NCBI GenBank assembly: GCA_025062295.1
Contig: JANXAJ010000008.1
Span: forward strand, 1-60,894
Origin: Bacteroidia bacterium
GTDB taxonomy: Bacteria; Bacteroidota; Bacteroidia; SpSt-205
Length of the DNA: 60,894 bases
Direction of reading: 5' to 3'
Part shown: piece by piece, positions 25,973-32,980 of the stretch
Layout: the number at the start of each line of letters is the position of its first letter
Numbering within the stretch: position 1 is the stretch's first letter
The notes under the pieces: generated by a model
Told to the model about the DNA's origin: nothing
The model's database searches: none
Seen by the model: the letters and a program-made list of their open reading frames with translations, nothing else
Made by a program: the position numbers and the translations under genes

Positions 25973-27091
25973 GTGAGCCGATTTACCCTTCACATAGCTA
26001 CCATTTCAGGAATCCCCATCTATTTACATTGGAGTTTCTGGCTCTTACTGCTGTGGGTGGGACTTAGTGCTGCCTTTTCACCTCACGCCACGATAGAGTT
26101 CGTATTTTGGCGACTCTTGCTTTTGGTAGGGCTTGTAGTCAGCGTTATTCTTCATGAGCTGGGTCATGCCTTTGCAGCGAAAGCTTATGGGATTCCGACT
26201 CGAGATATTACGATGTATCCTTTCGGTGGGGTGGCTTCCGTGGCGCGCATTCCAGAGAAGCCGCTCCAAGAGCTTGTAGTCGCCTTAGCTGGTCCTTTAG
26301 TGAATTTCCTTCTGATTGGCGTTTTATTTGTCATCCTTTTATTAATGGGAGAGCCAGCTTTTTTCTCCTTGGAGGCTTTGTTTCAGCTGGGACATGGCTT
26401 TAATTCCTTCTCCGTATGGCTCTACAGTTTAGCCACGATGAATGGAATTCTGGCCCTTTTCAATCTTTTACCTGCTTTCCCCATGGACGGGGGACGAGTA
26501 CTAAGAGCTCTATTAGCGGCAAAGCTCCCATATGTACGCGCTACTCAAATTGCGGCTCTCATAGGACAGGGATTTGCTGTCATTTTCATCCTACTGGGAA
26601 TCTATAGCAATCCTTTTCTTATTCTCATAGGCTTTTTCGTGTTTGTTGCTGCGGCTCAAGAGCGGCAGCAAGCTGAGCAGCGCAATGCGATGCAGGGCTT
26701 CACTGTTGCTCACGCCCTTCTGCGTCAGGTACCTACCCTTTCTGTGAATCAAACCCTTGACGACGCTATTCGCCTGCTGCTCAACTCGCAGGCACGCTCT
26801 TTCCTTGTGTTAGATCCTCTGGGAGAGCCAGTCGGTAGTCTCTCCCGAGAGCAGATCATTGAAGCCCTTAGCGAGGGAAAAACCCGAACAACTGCCCTGA
26901 GCCATGTGATGGATACACAACTTCTTACTGTCTCCCCTCTCTTCCCTCTTCATGAGGCTTTTCGTCTCTTGAGTGAGCAGCACAAGCCTTTCCTCGTTGT
27001 AACGGAGGGACGACGAATCTTGGGGATTGTAGATACTGAAAATATTGCCGAATTTCTTCTTATTCAGCGAGCGGAGCAGCTGAGGGCTTGA
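25973..27091 (+). CDS. Site-2 protease family metalloprotease with CBS domains
   Basis: 372 residues, M50 intramembrane zinc protease. Several hydrophobic segments carry HELGH at 61-65 and NLLPAFPMDGGR (about 164-175), which supply the zinc ligands; the C-terminal 125 residues form a CBS pair (FTVAHALLRQVPTLSVNQTL, LSHVMDTQLLTVSPLFPLHE). Such proteases cleave membrane-anchored regulators; CBS domains usually sense adenine nucleotides. GTG start chosen from the promoter position. Its 3' end was duplicated downstream (see 27399-27658). Confidence 0.88.
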   Translation: MSRFTLHIATISGIPIYLHWSFWLLLLWVGLSAAFSPHATIEFVFWRLLLLVGLVVSVILHELGHAFAAKAYGIPTRDITMYPFGGVASVARIPEKPLQELVVALAGPLVNFLLIGVLFVILLLMGEPAFFSLEALFQLGHGFNSFSVWLYSLATMNGILALFNLLPAFPMDGGRVLRALLAAKLPYVRATQIAALIGQGFAVIFILLGIYSNPFLILIGFFVFVAAAQERQQAEQRNAMQGFTVAHALLRQVPTLSVNQTLDDAIRLLLNSQARSFLVLDPLGEPVGSLSREQIIEALSEGKTRTTALSHVMDTQLLTVSPLFPLHEAFRLLSEQHKPFLVVTEGRRILGIVDTENIAEFLLIQRAEQLRA

Positions 27092-27108
27092 GGTATCCTT
27101 GTATGCTG

Positions 27109-27116
27109 TATATTTG
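27109..27116 (+). promoter_or_regulatory. Promoter of tRNA-Phe copy 1 (TTG at 27088, TATATTTG)
   Basis: TATATTTG ends 8 nt before the mature tRNA. TTG at 27088-27090, 18 nt upstream, fits the -33 TTTG-type element of Bacteroidota promoters. Confidence 0.7.
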
Positions 27117-27124
27117 CAGGGCGT

Positions 27125-27197
27125 GGTGATGTAGCTCAGTCGGTAGAGCACCAGACTGAAAATCTGGGGGTCGGCGGTTCGATTCCGCCCGTCACCA
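27125..27197 (+). tRNA. tRNA-Phe (GAA), copy 1
   Basis: 73 nt cloverleaf: acceptor GGTGATG/CGTCACC (one G-U), D-arm GCTC/GAGC, anticodon stem CCAGA/TCTGG with loop CTGAAAA (anticodon GAA), 5-nt variable loop, T-arm GGCGG/CCGCC with TTCGATT loop, discriminator A. CCA is not encoded; CGA follows. Confidence 0.95.
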
Positions 27198-27398
27198 CGA
27201 GCGCATATCTTCTCCCCTTGGAGACTTATCGATACAGGTCATCTACTCATACGGCTACTAGGGTATGCACATGTTGAACTCTCTGTCGGAAATCTCGTCT
27301 CAAAGTCCTTATCTATACTTGCCCTCACGAGCCTCGGACTTGCCACTGGTTATACATACAAGCTCCGCTCTCATCATGAACTCATGGGCTATGCCAGC

Positions 27399-27658
27399 AG
27401 GCAGTTTATCTCAGGAACAGATCATTTCAGTCTCTGAGTAAAGGAAGACCACGCTTGACCTCGCTGGTTCCGGTGATGTATTCAGAGCTTCTTCTTGCCC
27501 CACCTACTATGCCACTCAATAAGAGTTATCAGCTTATGAATGAGCATCAGAAGCCTTTCTTGATGGTGGTTCAAGATAATTCCCTATTGGGCATAGTAGA
27601 TGCAGAGAATATCGCCGAGTTTCTTTTGGTTCGTAGGGCAACTCAAGTTGCAAGGTGA
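27399..27658 (+). pseudogene. Decayed duplicate of the site-2 protease CBS region
   Basis: The reading GSLSQEQII and, after an in-frame stop and frame disruption, LNKSYQLMNEHQKPFLMVV...LLGIVDAENIAEFLLVRRA match the end of the protease upstream (GSLSREQII; LHEAFRLLSEQHKPFLVV...ILGIVDTENIAEFLLIQRA). DNA similarity is also visible, for example CAGATCATT and GAGCA(G/T)CA stretches. Only the last CBS part remains, with no start or catalytic domain. The frame from 27455 to 27658 stays open and could still be translated, but I read it as a remnant. 27198-27398 before it holds nothing I recognise. Confidence 0.75.
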
Positions 27659-27757
27659 AAAATACCCATCCTAAAAGAGCTAACAAGAGCTACTTGAGCT
27701 AATCTCTCCCGCAAAGGTAGCCGCCTACCTGAAAATCGTATTTTCGCATCCCTTTTG

Positions 27758-27765
27758 TACATTTG
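27758..27765 (+). promoter_or_regulatory. -7 element TACATTTG before the beta-barrel-like gene
   Basis: Perfect match, 4 nt before the ATG at 27770. Confidence 0.65.
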
Positions 27766-27769
27766 CCGC

Positions 27770-28489
27770 ATGCTACTCAAAAGAAGCATGCTACATGAAA
27801 ATCGTACTTTCATATTCATGAGGAAGTGTGTAGTTTCGGCATTGGTAGGCATTTTCTCATTCTCCTACCTCAAAGCCCAGACCAAAAATGTCTGGGGTGG
27901 TGCCGGCTGGTTTGCTGCAGGTTACACAGTTCTGACTGGTCATGAAAGCCTCAGAGAAGCGTTGGAAGCTAAGGGGCTATCTCTCTCTCGTTCCTTATCA
28001 GGCTTTCTGATAGGAGGCGGAGGAGGGGCATATTTGGGTCGCGTATTTGTCGGAGGATATGGAGAGGCAGTTTCTGGGGAAAAGCTGAATGGAGGCTACG
28101 GATTTTTCCGCATGGGATATTTCTGGCGATTGGGTAATCGTTTTATACTTCTACCCATGATAGGCATAGGAGGAGGTGGATATACTTTCACAGTTTCTGG
28201 TCGCCCTGCGCAGGTGGATTTTTCGCAGGCAATAGAGCCGGGCAGCGGGATACCGCCTCGTAGCTTGTCAGCTGGTGGAGCGAAAGGGAGTGTCAGTCTC
28301 GCTTTGCAGTATTTCAATAAAGCCTTCATGATAGGCTTTGAGGCAGGATACGGACGAAGCCTATCTGAATTTCAAGAGTGGGAAACGGCGGGGATCAGCC
28401 TCCAGAACGGCCCTAACATTACTCCTCAGCAACTGTATTTCCGTCTTCTCATCGGGGGGGGCGGGTTCGTACTGGAAGGGAAGAACTGA
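27770..28489 (+). CDS. Hypothetical exported beta-barrel-like protein
   Basis: 239 residues from the promoter-matched ATG. A second ATG at 27818 begins an ideal signal peptide (MRKCVVSALVGIFSFSYLKAQ) and may be the true start. The mature part is Gly-rich with amphipathic strands of alternating hydrophobic residues (GGGGAYLGRVFVGGYGEAV, FILLPMIGIGGGGYTF, AFMIGFEAGYG, LYFRLLIGGGGFVL), typical of an outer-membrane barrel. No family recognised. Confidence 0.65.
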   Translation: MLLKRSMLHENRTFIFMRKCVVSALVGIFSFSYLKAQTKNVWGGAGWFAAGYTVLTGHESLREALEAKGLSLSRSLSGFLIGGGGGAYLGRVFVGGYGEAVSGEKLNGGYGFFRMGYFWRLGNRFILLPMIGIGGGGYTFTVSGRPAQVDFSQAIEPGSGIPPRSLSAGGAKGSVSLALQYFNKAFMIGFEAGYGRSLSEFQEWETAGISLQNGPNITPQQLYFRLLIGGGGFVLEGKN

Positions 28490-28618
28490 ATCTTTGTTCA
28501 GCTTCTCCTCTTGAGAGAGGTAGAGGCATACAAAGGCTAGTAAGGCATTTGTATATTTTGGGCGAGTAAGCTCAGGAAAGGGAAGCATAAATCAGAGAGG
28601 TTATACCCTCGCACTGCT

Positions 28619-28692
28619 GGTGATGTAGCTCAGCCGGTAGAGCACCGGACTGAAAATCTGGGGGGTCGGCGGTTCGACTCCGCCCGTCACCA
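28619..28692 (+). tRNA. tRNA-Phe (GAA), copy 2
   Basis: 74 nt, nearly identical to copy 1: same acceptor stem and anticodon loop CTGAAAA. Differences include CCGGA for CCAGA in the anticodon stem (now a G-U pair), a C in the D-loop, and one extra G making a 6-nt variable loop. CCA not encoded. The mature 3' end lies 3 nt (CGA) before the ATG of the next gene. Its promoter is unclear; TATATTTTG at about 28552-28560 is a candidate. Confidence 0.9.
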
Positions 28693-28695
28693 CGA

Positions 28696-30399
28696 ATGAC
28701 TTACTTTTTATTCTGTGGATGGATATGGGGACAGGTCATAGTGGGGGGAGTCTCCGAGCATGTCGCCCATTTTTGCATCTGGGACACCAGTGCTGAGCTT
28801 TCCATTTCCACTTTTGAGAAAAAGCAGGTCCAAACAGCAGAGCCCCCTATTTGCCTTACACTAACTGATCTCAATCCTTCCACCCTTTATGAGTATAGAG
28901 TGCGCCTCTCCACAGGCCGCATCGTATGTGGGACTTTTCATACTCCCCCTCTTTTGCCTTTGCGGGTTGCTTTTCTTTCCTGTCACGACATTTCCCCCAA
29001 AAGCAAGGACCAGCTTCAGCTTTATCGGCTCATTGCAGAGCAGAAACCTCATCTAATCATCCACTTAGGGGATTGGGGATATCCTGACACTACAGAGAAG
29101 GCATTTCCCCCTCACACCCGCTTCTTCCCTATGAGATGGGAGCATCTTCATCGCCTCTATCAGCAGCGTTACACGGATCCAGCCATCGGTCCGCTCTATG
29201 CCCTTGCCCCATGGGCATATATCTACGATGATCATGACTATGTCGCTGATAATACTGGGCGAGATTATCGGGCACAGTATCGGACCCTCGCTTTACCTGT
29301 TGGTGATTACCCTTTTGATCCCCTTCTCCGCCAGAATGCTATGCGAGCTTATCAGCGATATTTCCCTCACTACCCCCTGATAGACTCCACGGAAGGCCTT
29401 TTTCAACGCTTCCGCTGGGGAGATGTAGAATTTTTTCTCATTGATAACCGTAGCAGTCGAACGGGCACCATGCGAGTCTTTGAGTTAGGTGAATTGGGGC
29501 GGTATTATTTTCGTCCAAGACCTGAGATTTCTATTTTGGGGGAGGCGCAGCGTCGATGGCTTCTTCAGGCGCTCTCCCAAAGCACCGCTCGCTGGAAAGT
29601 TATCCTTTCTGGGGTTACTTACAATCGTAATCTCCAGCTTTTCATCCAACAGCTTCTCACTCTGCCAGGTCAGGTGCTCTCGTTAGGGGCTGGGATAGTT
29701 AAGATCCCCTCTATCTTCTTAGCTGGTTTTATTGCTGACACGTGGGCAGGATATCCAGCAGACCAAGACACCCTCCTCTCCTGGTGCTGGTCTAAAGGCA
29801 TCTCTGGTGTCATCGTAGTGAGTGGTGATACACATATTGGCACTCTGGAGGATGGTACGATGGGAGGACTCCCAGAATTGATGACAGGCGGCGCAGGCAA
29901 GACAGAAAAGCGCTCCTATCGCTTGGCTCGACTCCTCGGAATCAGTATCTTCAATCGAGGCGGACAAGGCATTTCCCAGAAACACTTTCGTCCAGCTTTT
30001 GGATTGATAGAGTTTGCTGGAGACTCAGCTCAGGTAAAGCTTATCGGTGTAAGGCGCGGCATAATTGCTCAGATGACCTGCAGAGCTCAGGATAGCGTCC
30101 TGCCTCCTCCATTGTGGCACCGACTTAGTACTCCCAACCTTAGCCTTATGTTCGACCTAAAGTCAAGAGGAAGCTATCTCTATACTCTTCGTTGGCGCTT
30201 TCCGAAAAAGCTCCCTCAGCAGCTCACCCTCGTCTTGTATGACTCACAAGGAAATGTCGTTTGGAAGGCTCCTAATGCCGATGCAGCTTATTGGCGACGC
30301 CAACGCCAGATAACGCTCCCACCCCACCTAACCGGAACCTACTTCCTGCGAGCTGAGGCTTCAGGCGCTTATTACGGGCTCAAGCTTCACTTGCCCTAA
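28696..30399 (+). CDS. PhoD-like alkaline phosphatase / metallophosphatase
   Basis: 567 residues. Very short signal-peptide-like start (MTYFLFCGWIWGQ), an N-terminal fibronectin-like PhoD domain (VIVGGVSEHVAHFCIW, LNPSTLYEYRVRLSTG), then the metallophosphatase core: FLSCHD (94-98), HLGDWGYPD (123-131), YDDHDY (177-182) and VSGDTH (375-380). PhoD enzymes release phosphate from diesters and monoesters outside the cytoplasm. The last ~75 residues (LVLYDSQGNVVWK, TGTYFLRAEASGAYYGLKL) resemble a T9SS sorting domain, suggesting surface display. The start codon lies 3 nt after tRNA-Phe copy 2. Confidence 0.82.
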   Translation: MTYFLFCGWIWGQVIVGGVSEHVAHFCIWDTSAELSISTFEKKQVQTAEPPICLTLTDLNPSTLYEYRVRLSTGRIVCGTFHTPPLLPLRVAFLSCHDISPKSKDQLQLYRLIAEQKPHLIIHLGDWGYPDTTEKAFPPHTRFFPMRWEHLHRLYQQRYTDPAIGPLYALAPWAYIYDDHDYVADNTGRDYRAQYRTLALPVGDYPFDPLLRQNAMRAYQRYFPHYPLIDSTEGLFQRFRWGDVEFFLIDNRSSRTGTMRVFELGELGRYYFRPRPEISILGEAQRRWLLQALSQSTARWKVILSGVTYNRNLQLFIQQLLTLPGQVLSLGAGIVKIPSIFLAGFIADTWAGYPADQDTLLSWCWSKGISGVIVVSGDTHIGTLEDGTMGGLPELMTGGAGKTEKRSYRLARLLGISIFNRGGQGISQKHFRPAFGLIEFAGDSAQVKLIGVRRGIIAQMTCRAQDSVLPPPLWHRLSTPNLSLMFDLKSRGSYLYTLRWRFPKKLPQQLTLVLYDSQGNVVWKAPNADAAYWRRQRQITLPPHLTGTYFLRAEASGAYYGLKLHLP

Positions 30400-30407
30400 A
30401 GTTTTTA

Positions 30408-30415
30408 TACCTTTG
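30408..30415 (+). promoter_or_regulatory. -7 element TACCTTTG before rpsA
   Basis: Perfect match, 7 nt before the ATG at 30423. Confidence 0.7.
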
Positions 30416-30422
30416 CACCCAC

Positions 30423-32129
30423 ATGACTGAAACTTCGGAGCTTGACCTTCACCAGTTGTACGAGGCCTACTCGCCCCCTCGTATCCAGAATGCAATTGTG
30501 AAGGGGCGGATAATCGCTGTAGACAAAAACGAGGTGTTGATCTCTATTGGTCACAAAGCAGAGGGGCGAATCCCCCTTTCAGAATGGGCCTCAGATGAAC
30601 CTCCGCCGCAAGCTGGTCAAGAGATTGAAGTTTACATAGAGACAGCAGATGCGCAAGAAGGAGGACTACGAGTCTCTCGTCGTTTGGCACACTCTCTCCG
30701 CACATGGGAATTTATCCAGCATGCCATGCAGAATGACATCCCAATTGAAGGGGTGATCCGTCGGCGCACTAAAGGAGGTTTCGTGGTAGACATCAGTGGC
30801 ATTGAGGCTTTCTTACCTGGATCCCAAGTAGACCTCAAGCCTTTACGAGCTTCTGATTCTTATGAAGAGCTTTTAGGCCGACGCATGCGCTTCAAGGTGG
30901 TCAAAATCAACCCTGCTCAGTATAATGTCGTCGTATCTCATAAAGCCCTATTGGAAGAAGAACTTGCTCGTCAGAAAGAGCGAATCCTCAACATCTTAGA
31001 GCGAGGACAGGTTTTGGAGGGAACTGTGAAGAATGTAGCCTCTTTCGGCATATTTGTTGATTTAGGAGGTGTCATGGATGGGCTGGTCCATGTAAGTGAT
31101 CTGTCATGGGGACGAGTTTCTCATCCTGAAGAGTTGTATAAGCCTGGAGATAAGGTTCAAGTAGTGGTATTGGATTATGACTCCGAGAGTGGGCGAGTCA
31201 ATTTAGGTATCAAACAACTGCAGCCTAATCCCTGGGAAGTCCCACCAGAGTGGCTTCAAGTGGGTGCTGTGGTTGAAGGAACTGTCGTCAGTGTCGCCGA
31301 TTACGGGCTTGTAGTGGAGGTTATTCCTGGCATTGAGGGGCTGTTACCTGTATTTGAACTTTCATGGTCTACCACGCCCGTAGAAGTTACAAAGCTCTAC
31401 AAGGTGGGCGATAAAATTCAAGCTAAGGTCATCCAGTTTGAGCCTGAGGCTCAGCGGCTAACCCTCAGTCTGAAACAGCTCTCTCCGGATCCATGGCTTC
31501 ATGCAGAGGAGCGGTATCCTGTGGGCTCTACCCACAAGGGAATCGTCAAAAATTATACCATGATCGGCGCCTTTGTTGAGTTAGAGCCTGGGGTAGAAGG
31601 CTTCGTCAATGTAAGAGACCTCTCGTGGATTCGGCGAGTACGCCATCCCTCCGAGATTCTCCAACGAGGTCAAGAGGTAGAGGTGGTAGTTCTGGACATA
31701 GATGCCCAAAATAAACGGCTGCGTTTAGGGTATAAACAACTCTCAGAAGACCCATGGGAGATGATCCGGGCTGTCTTTCAGCCTGAATCCTATCATGAAG
31801 GAGTCATCGCTCGTATTACAGATGCAGGGGCTCAGGTAGAATTAGCCTTCGGGGTGGAGGGCTTCTGCCCAATGCACTACCTCAAATCACCCACAGGAGA
31901 AGCTCCCAAAGAAGGTGAAACCATGCTCTTTAGAGTTATAGAACTGGATGAGCAGAACCGAACTATTGTGCTGGCCCAAGCCTCTTCCCGCCCAACACGC
32001 AAAGGCAAAAAGAAAGGCGAGGAGGGAGGAGAAGCCCATCTACCCGAACCGAAAACCCGTGTCACTACTCGCCAAAAGATTGGGGACCTAGAAGCAATTT
32101 CCCAACTAAGAGCCCTTCTCTCCAAATAA
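30423..32129 (+). CDS. rpsA: 30S ribosomal protein S1
   Basis: 568 residues with six S1/OB-fold RNA-binding repeats; the best are GQVLEGTVKNVASFGIFVDL...GLVHVSDLSW (about 195-265), GAVVEGTVVSVADYGLVVEV (about 285), GSTHKGIVKNYTMIGAFVEL (about 370) and SYHEGVIARITDAGAQVEL (about 455). S1 binds mRNA upstream of start codons and helps the 30S subunit initiate. The C-terminus is a Lys-rich tail. tRNA-Val begins 3 nt after the stop. Confidence 0.95.
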   Translation: MTETSELDLHQLYEAYSPPRIQNAIVKGRIIAVDKNEVLISIGHKAEGRIPLSEWASDEPPPQAGQEIEVYIETADAQEGGLRVSRRLAHSLRTWEFIQHAMQNDIPIEGVIRRRTKGGFVVDISGIEAFLPGSQVDLKPLRASDSYEELLGRRMRFKVVKINPAQYNVVVSHKALLEEELARQKERILNILERGQVLEGTVKNVASFGIFVDLGGVMDGLVHVSDLSWGRVSHPEELYKPGDKVQVVVLDYDSESGRVNLGIKQLQPNPWEVPPEWLQVGAVVEGTVVSVADYGLVVEVIPGIEGLLPVFELSWSTTPVEVTKLYKVGDKIQAKVIQFEPEAQRLTLSLKQLSPDPWLHAEERYPVGSTHKGIVKNYTMIGAFVELEPGVEGFVNVRDLSWIRRVRHPSEILQRGQEVEVVVLDIDAQNKRLRLGYKQLSEDPWEMIRAVFQPESYHEGVIARITDAGAQVELAFGVEGFCPMHYLKSPTGEAPKEGETMLFRVIELDEQNRTIVLAQASSRPTRKGKKKGEEGGEAHLPEPKTRVTTRQKIGDLEAISQLRALLSK

Positions 32130-32131
32130 GC

Positions 32132-32206
32132 GGGCTGTTAGCTCAGATGGTTCAGAGCGCTGCTTTGACAGAGCAGAGGTCGGAGGTTCGAATCCTCCAC
32201 AGCCCA
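32132..32206 (+). tRNA. tRNA-Val (GAC)
   Basis: 75 nt cloverleaf: acceptor GGGCTGT/ACAGCCC, D-arm GCTC/GAGC, anticodon stem CTGCT/AGCAG with loop TTGACAG (anticodon GAC), T-arm GGAGG/CCTCC with TTCGAAT loop, discriminator A, no encoded CCA. It starts 2 nt after the rpsA stop, so it is probably cut from the rpsA transcript. Confidence 0.93.
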
Positions 32207-32382
32207 CTTCTGCTTTTGCTTTAATTAAGTGAGCTTTTCAACTAAGACCAGAGCTCACCAAACATAACCGCAAACTCACCCTTCCCGAAAAGCATAGAAG
32301 TTATGCCGAAAACTTGAGAAATTGAGCGAAGCGCACTTGGTTTGCACCGATAATGCAGTGTCATGTTTTTCCTCCGTCAAGC

Positions 32383-32390
32383 TATTTTCG
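32383..32390 (+). promoter_or_regulatory. Candidate -7 element TATTTTCG before rnhB
   Basis: One mismatch to TAnnTTTG, 6 nt before the GTG at 32397. The gap 32207-32382 is otherwise empty as far as I can see. Confidence 0.45.
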
Positions 32391-32396
32391 TAGCCT

Positions 32397-32957
32397 GTGC
32401 TTCCCGGTAGGCAATCCTTTCTTATTGCTGGCGTAGACGAAGCCGGGCGAGGCTGTTTAGCAGGGCCTGTAGTGGCTGGGGCAGTCATTCTGCCCCCTCA
32501 CTTCTCTCATCCGTTTCTTAGGGATAGCAAACAGCTTTCTCCCAATCAACGCCTCTCAGTCTTCGAGGCCCTTTTAGAGAGAAGGGCTTTGATAGGAATT
32601 GGTATGCAGGGACCTCAAGCGGTAGATGCCTCTAACATTTTGCAGGCTACTCTTGAAGCGATGAAAGAAGCTGTAGAAAGTCTCCCTCTTCTTCCCGATT
32701 GCATACGCGTGGACGGACCCTATGCCCCATCCTTCCAGAACTGTGTCGAGACCTACATCAAAGGCGATCAACTCCTTCCCGAGATTGCAGCCGCAGCTAT
32801 TGTAGCTAAGGTGGTCCGCGACCAGCTCATGCATCATCTTCATCGGCACTATCCAGTCTATAGGTGGGATAAAAATAAAGGCTACCCCACAGCTGAACAC
32901 AAAAGAGCTTTGCGAATATATGGACCCTCTCCCTATCATCGGCTGAGCTTCCTCTGA
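32397..32957 (+). CDS. rnhB: Ribonuclease HII
   Basis: Removes ribonucleotides and RNA primers from DNA-RNA hybrids. 186 residues with the catalytic signature AGVDEAGRGCLAGPVVAGAV, LRDSKQLSPNQR, the acidic CIRVDGPYAP and IAAAAIVAKVVRDQLM, ending in KGYPTAEHKRAL. The GTG start is set just before the conserved DEAGRG region and fits the upstream promoter-like element. Confidence 0.93.
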   Translation: MLPGRQSFLIAGVDEAGRGCLAGPVVAGAVILPPHFSHPFLRDSKQLSPNQRLSVFEALLERRALIGIGMQGPQAVDASNILQATLEAMKEAVESLPLLPDCIRVDGPYAPSFQNCVETYIKGDQLLPEIAAAAIVAKVVRDQLMHHLHRHYPVYRWDKNKGYPTAEHKRALRIYGPSPYHRLSFL

Positions 32958-32968
32958 GTAGGCTTTCA

Positions 32969-32976
32969 CATTTTTG
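32969..32976 (+). promoter_or_regulatory. -7-like element CATTTTTG before pheT
   Basis: One mismatch (C for T at position 1), 4 nt before the ATG at 32981. Confidence 0.5.
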
Positions 32977-32980
32977 CCAC

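Noticed and set aside
27455-27658. Open 67-residue frame taken as an intact small CBS protein
   Set aside because: It aligns to the end of the upstream protease, lacks a full CBS domain, and similarity continues upstream in another frame past a stop codon, so it is called a pseudogene remnant.
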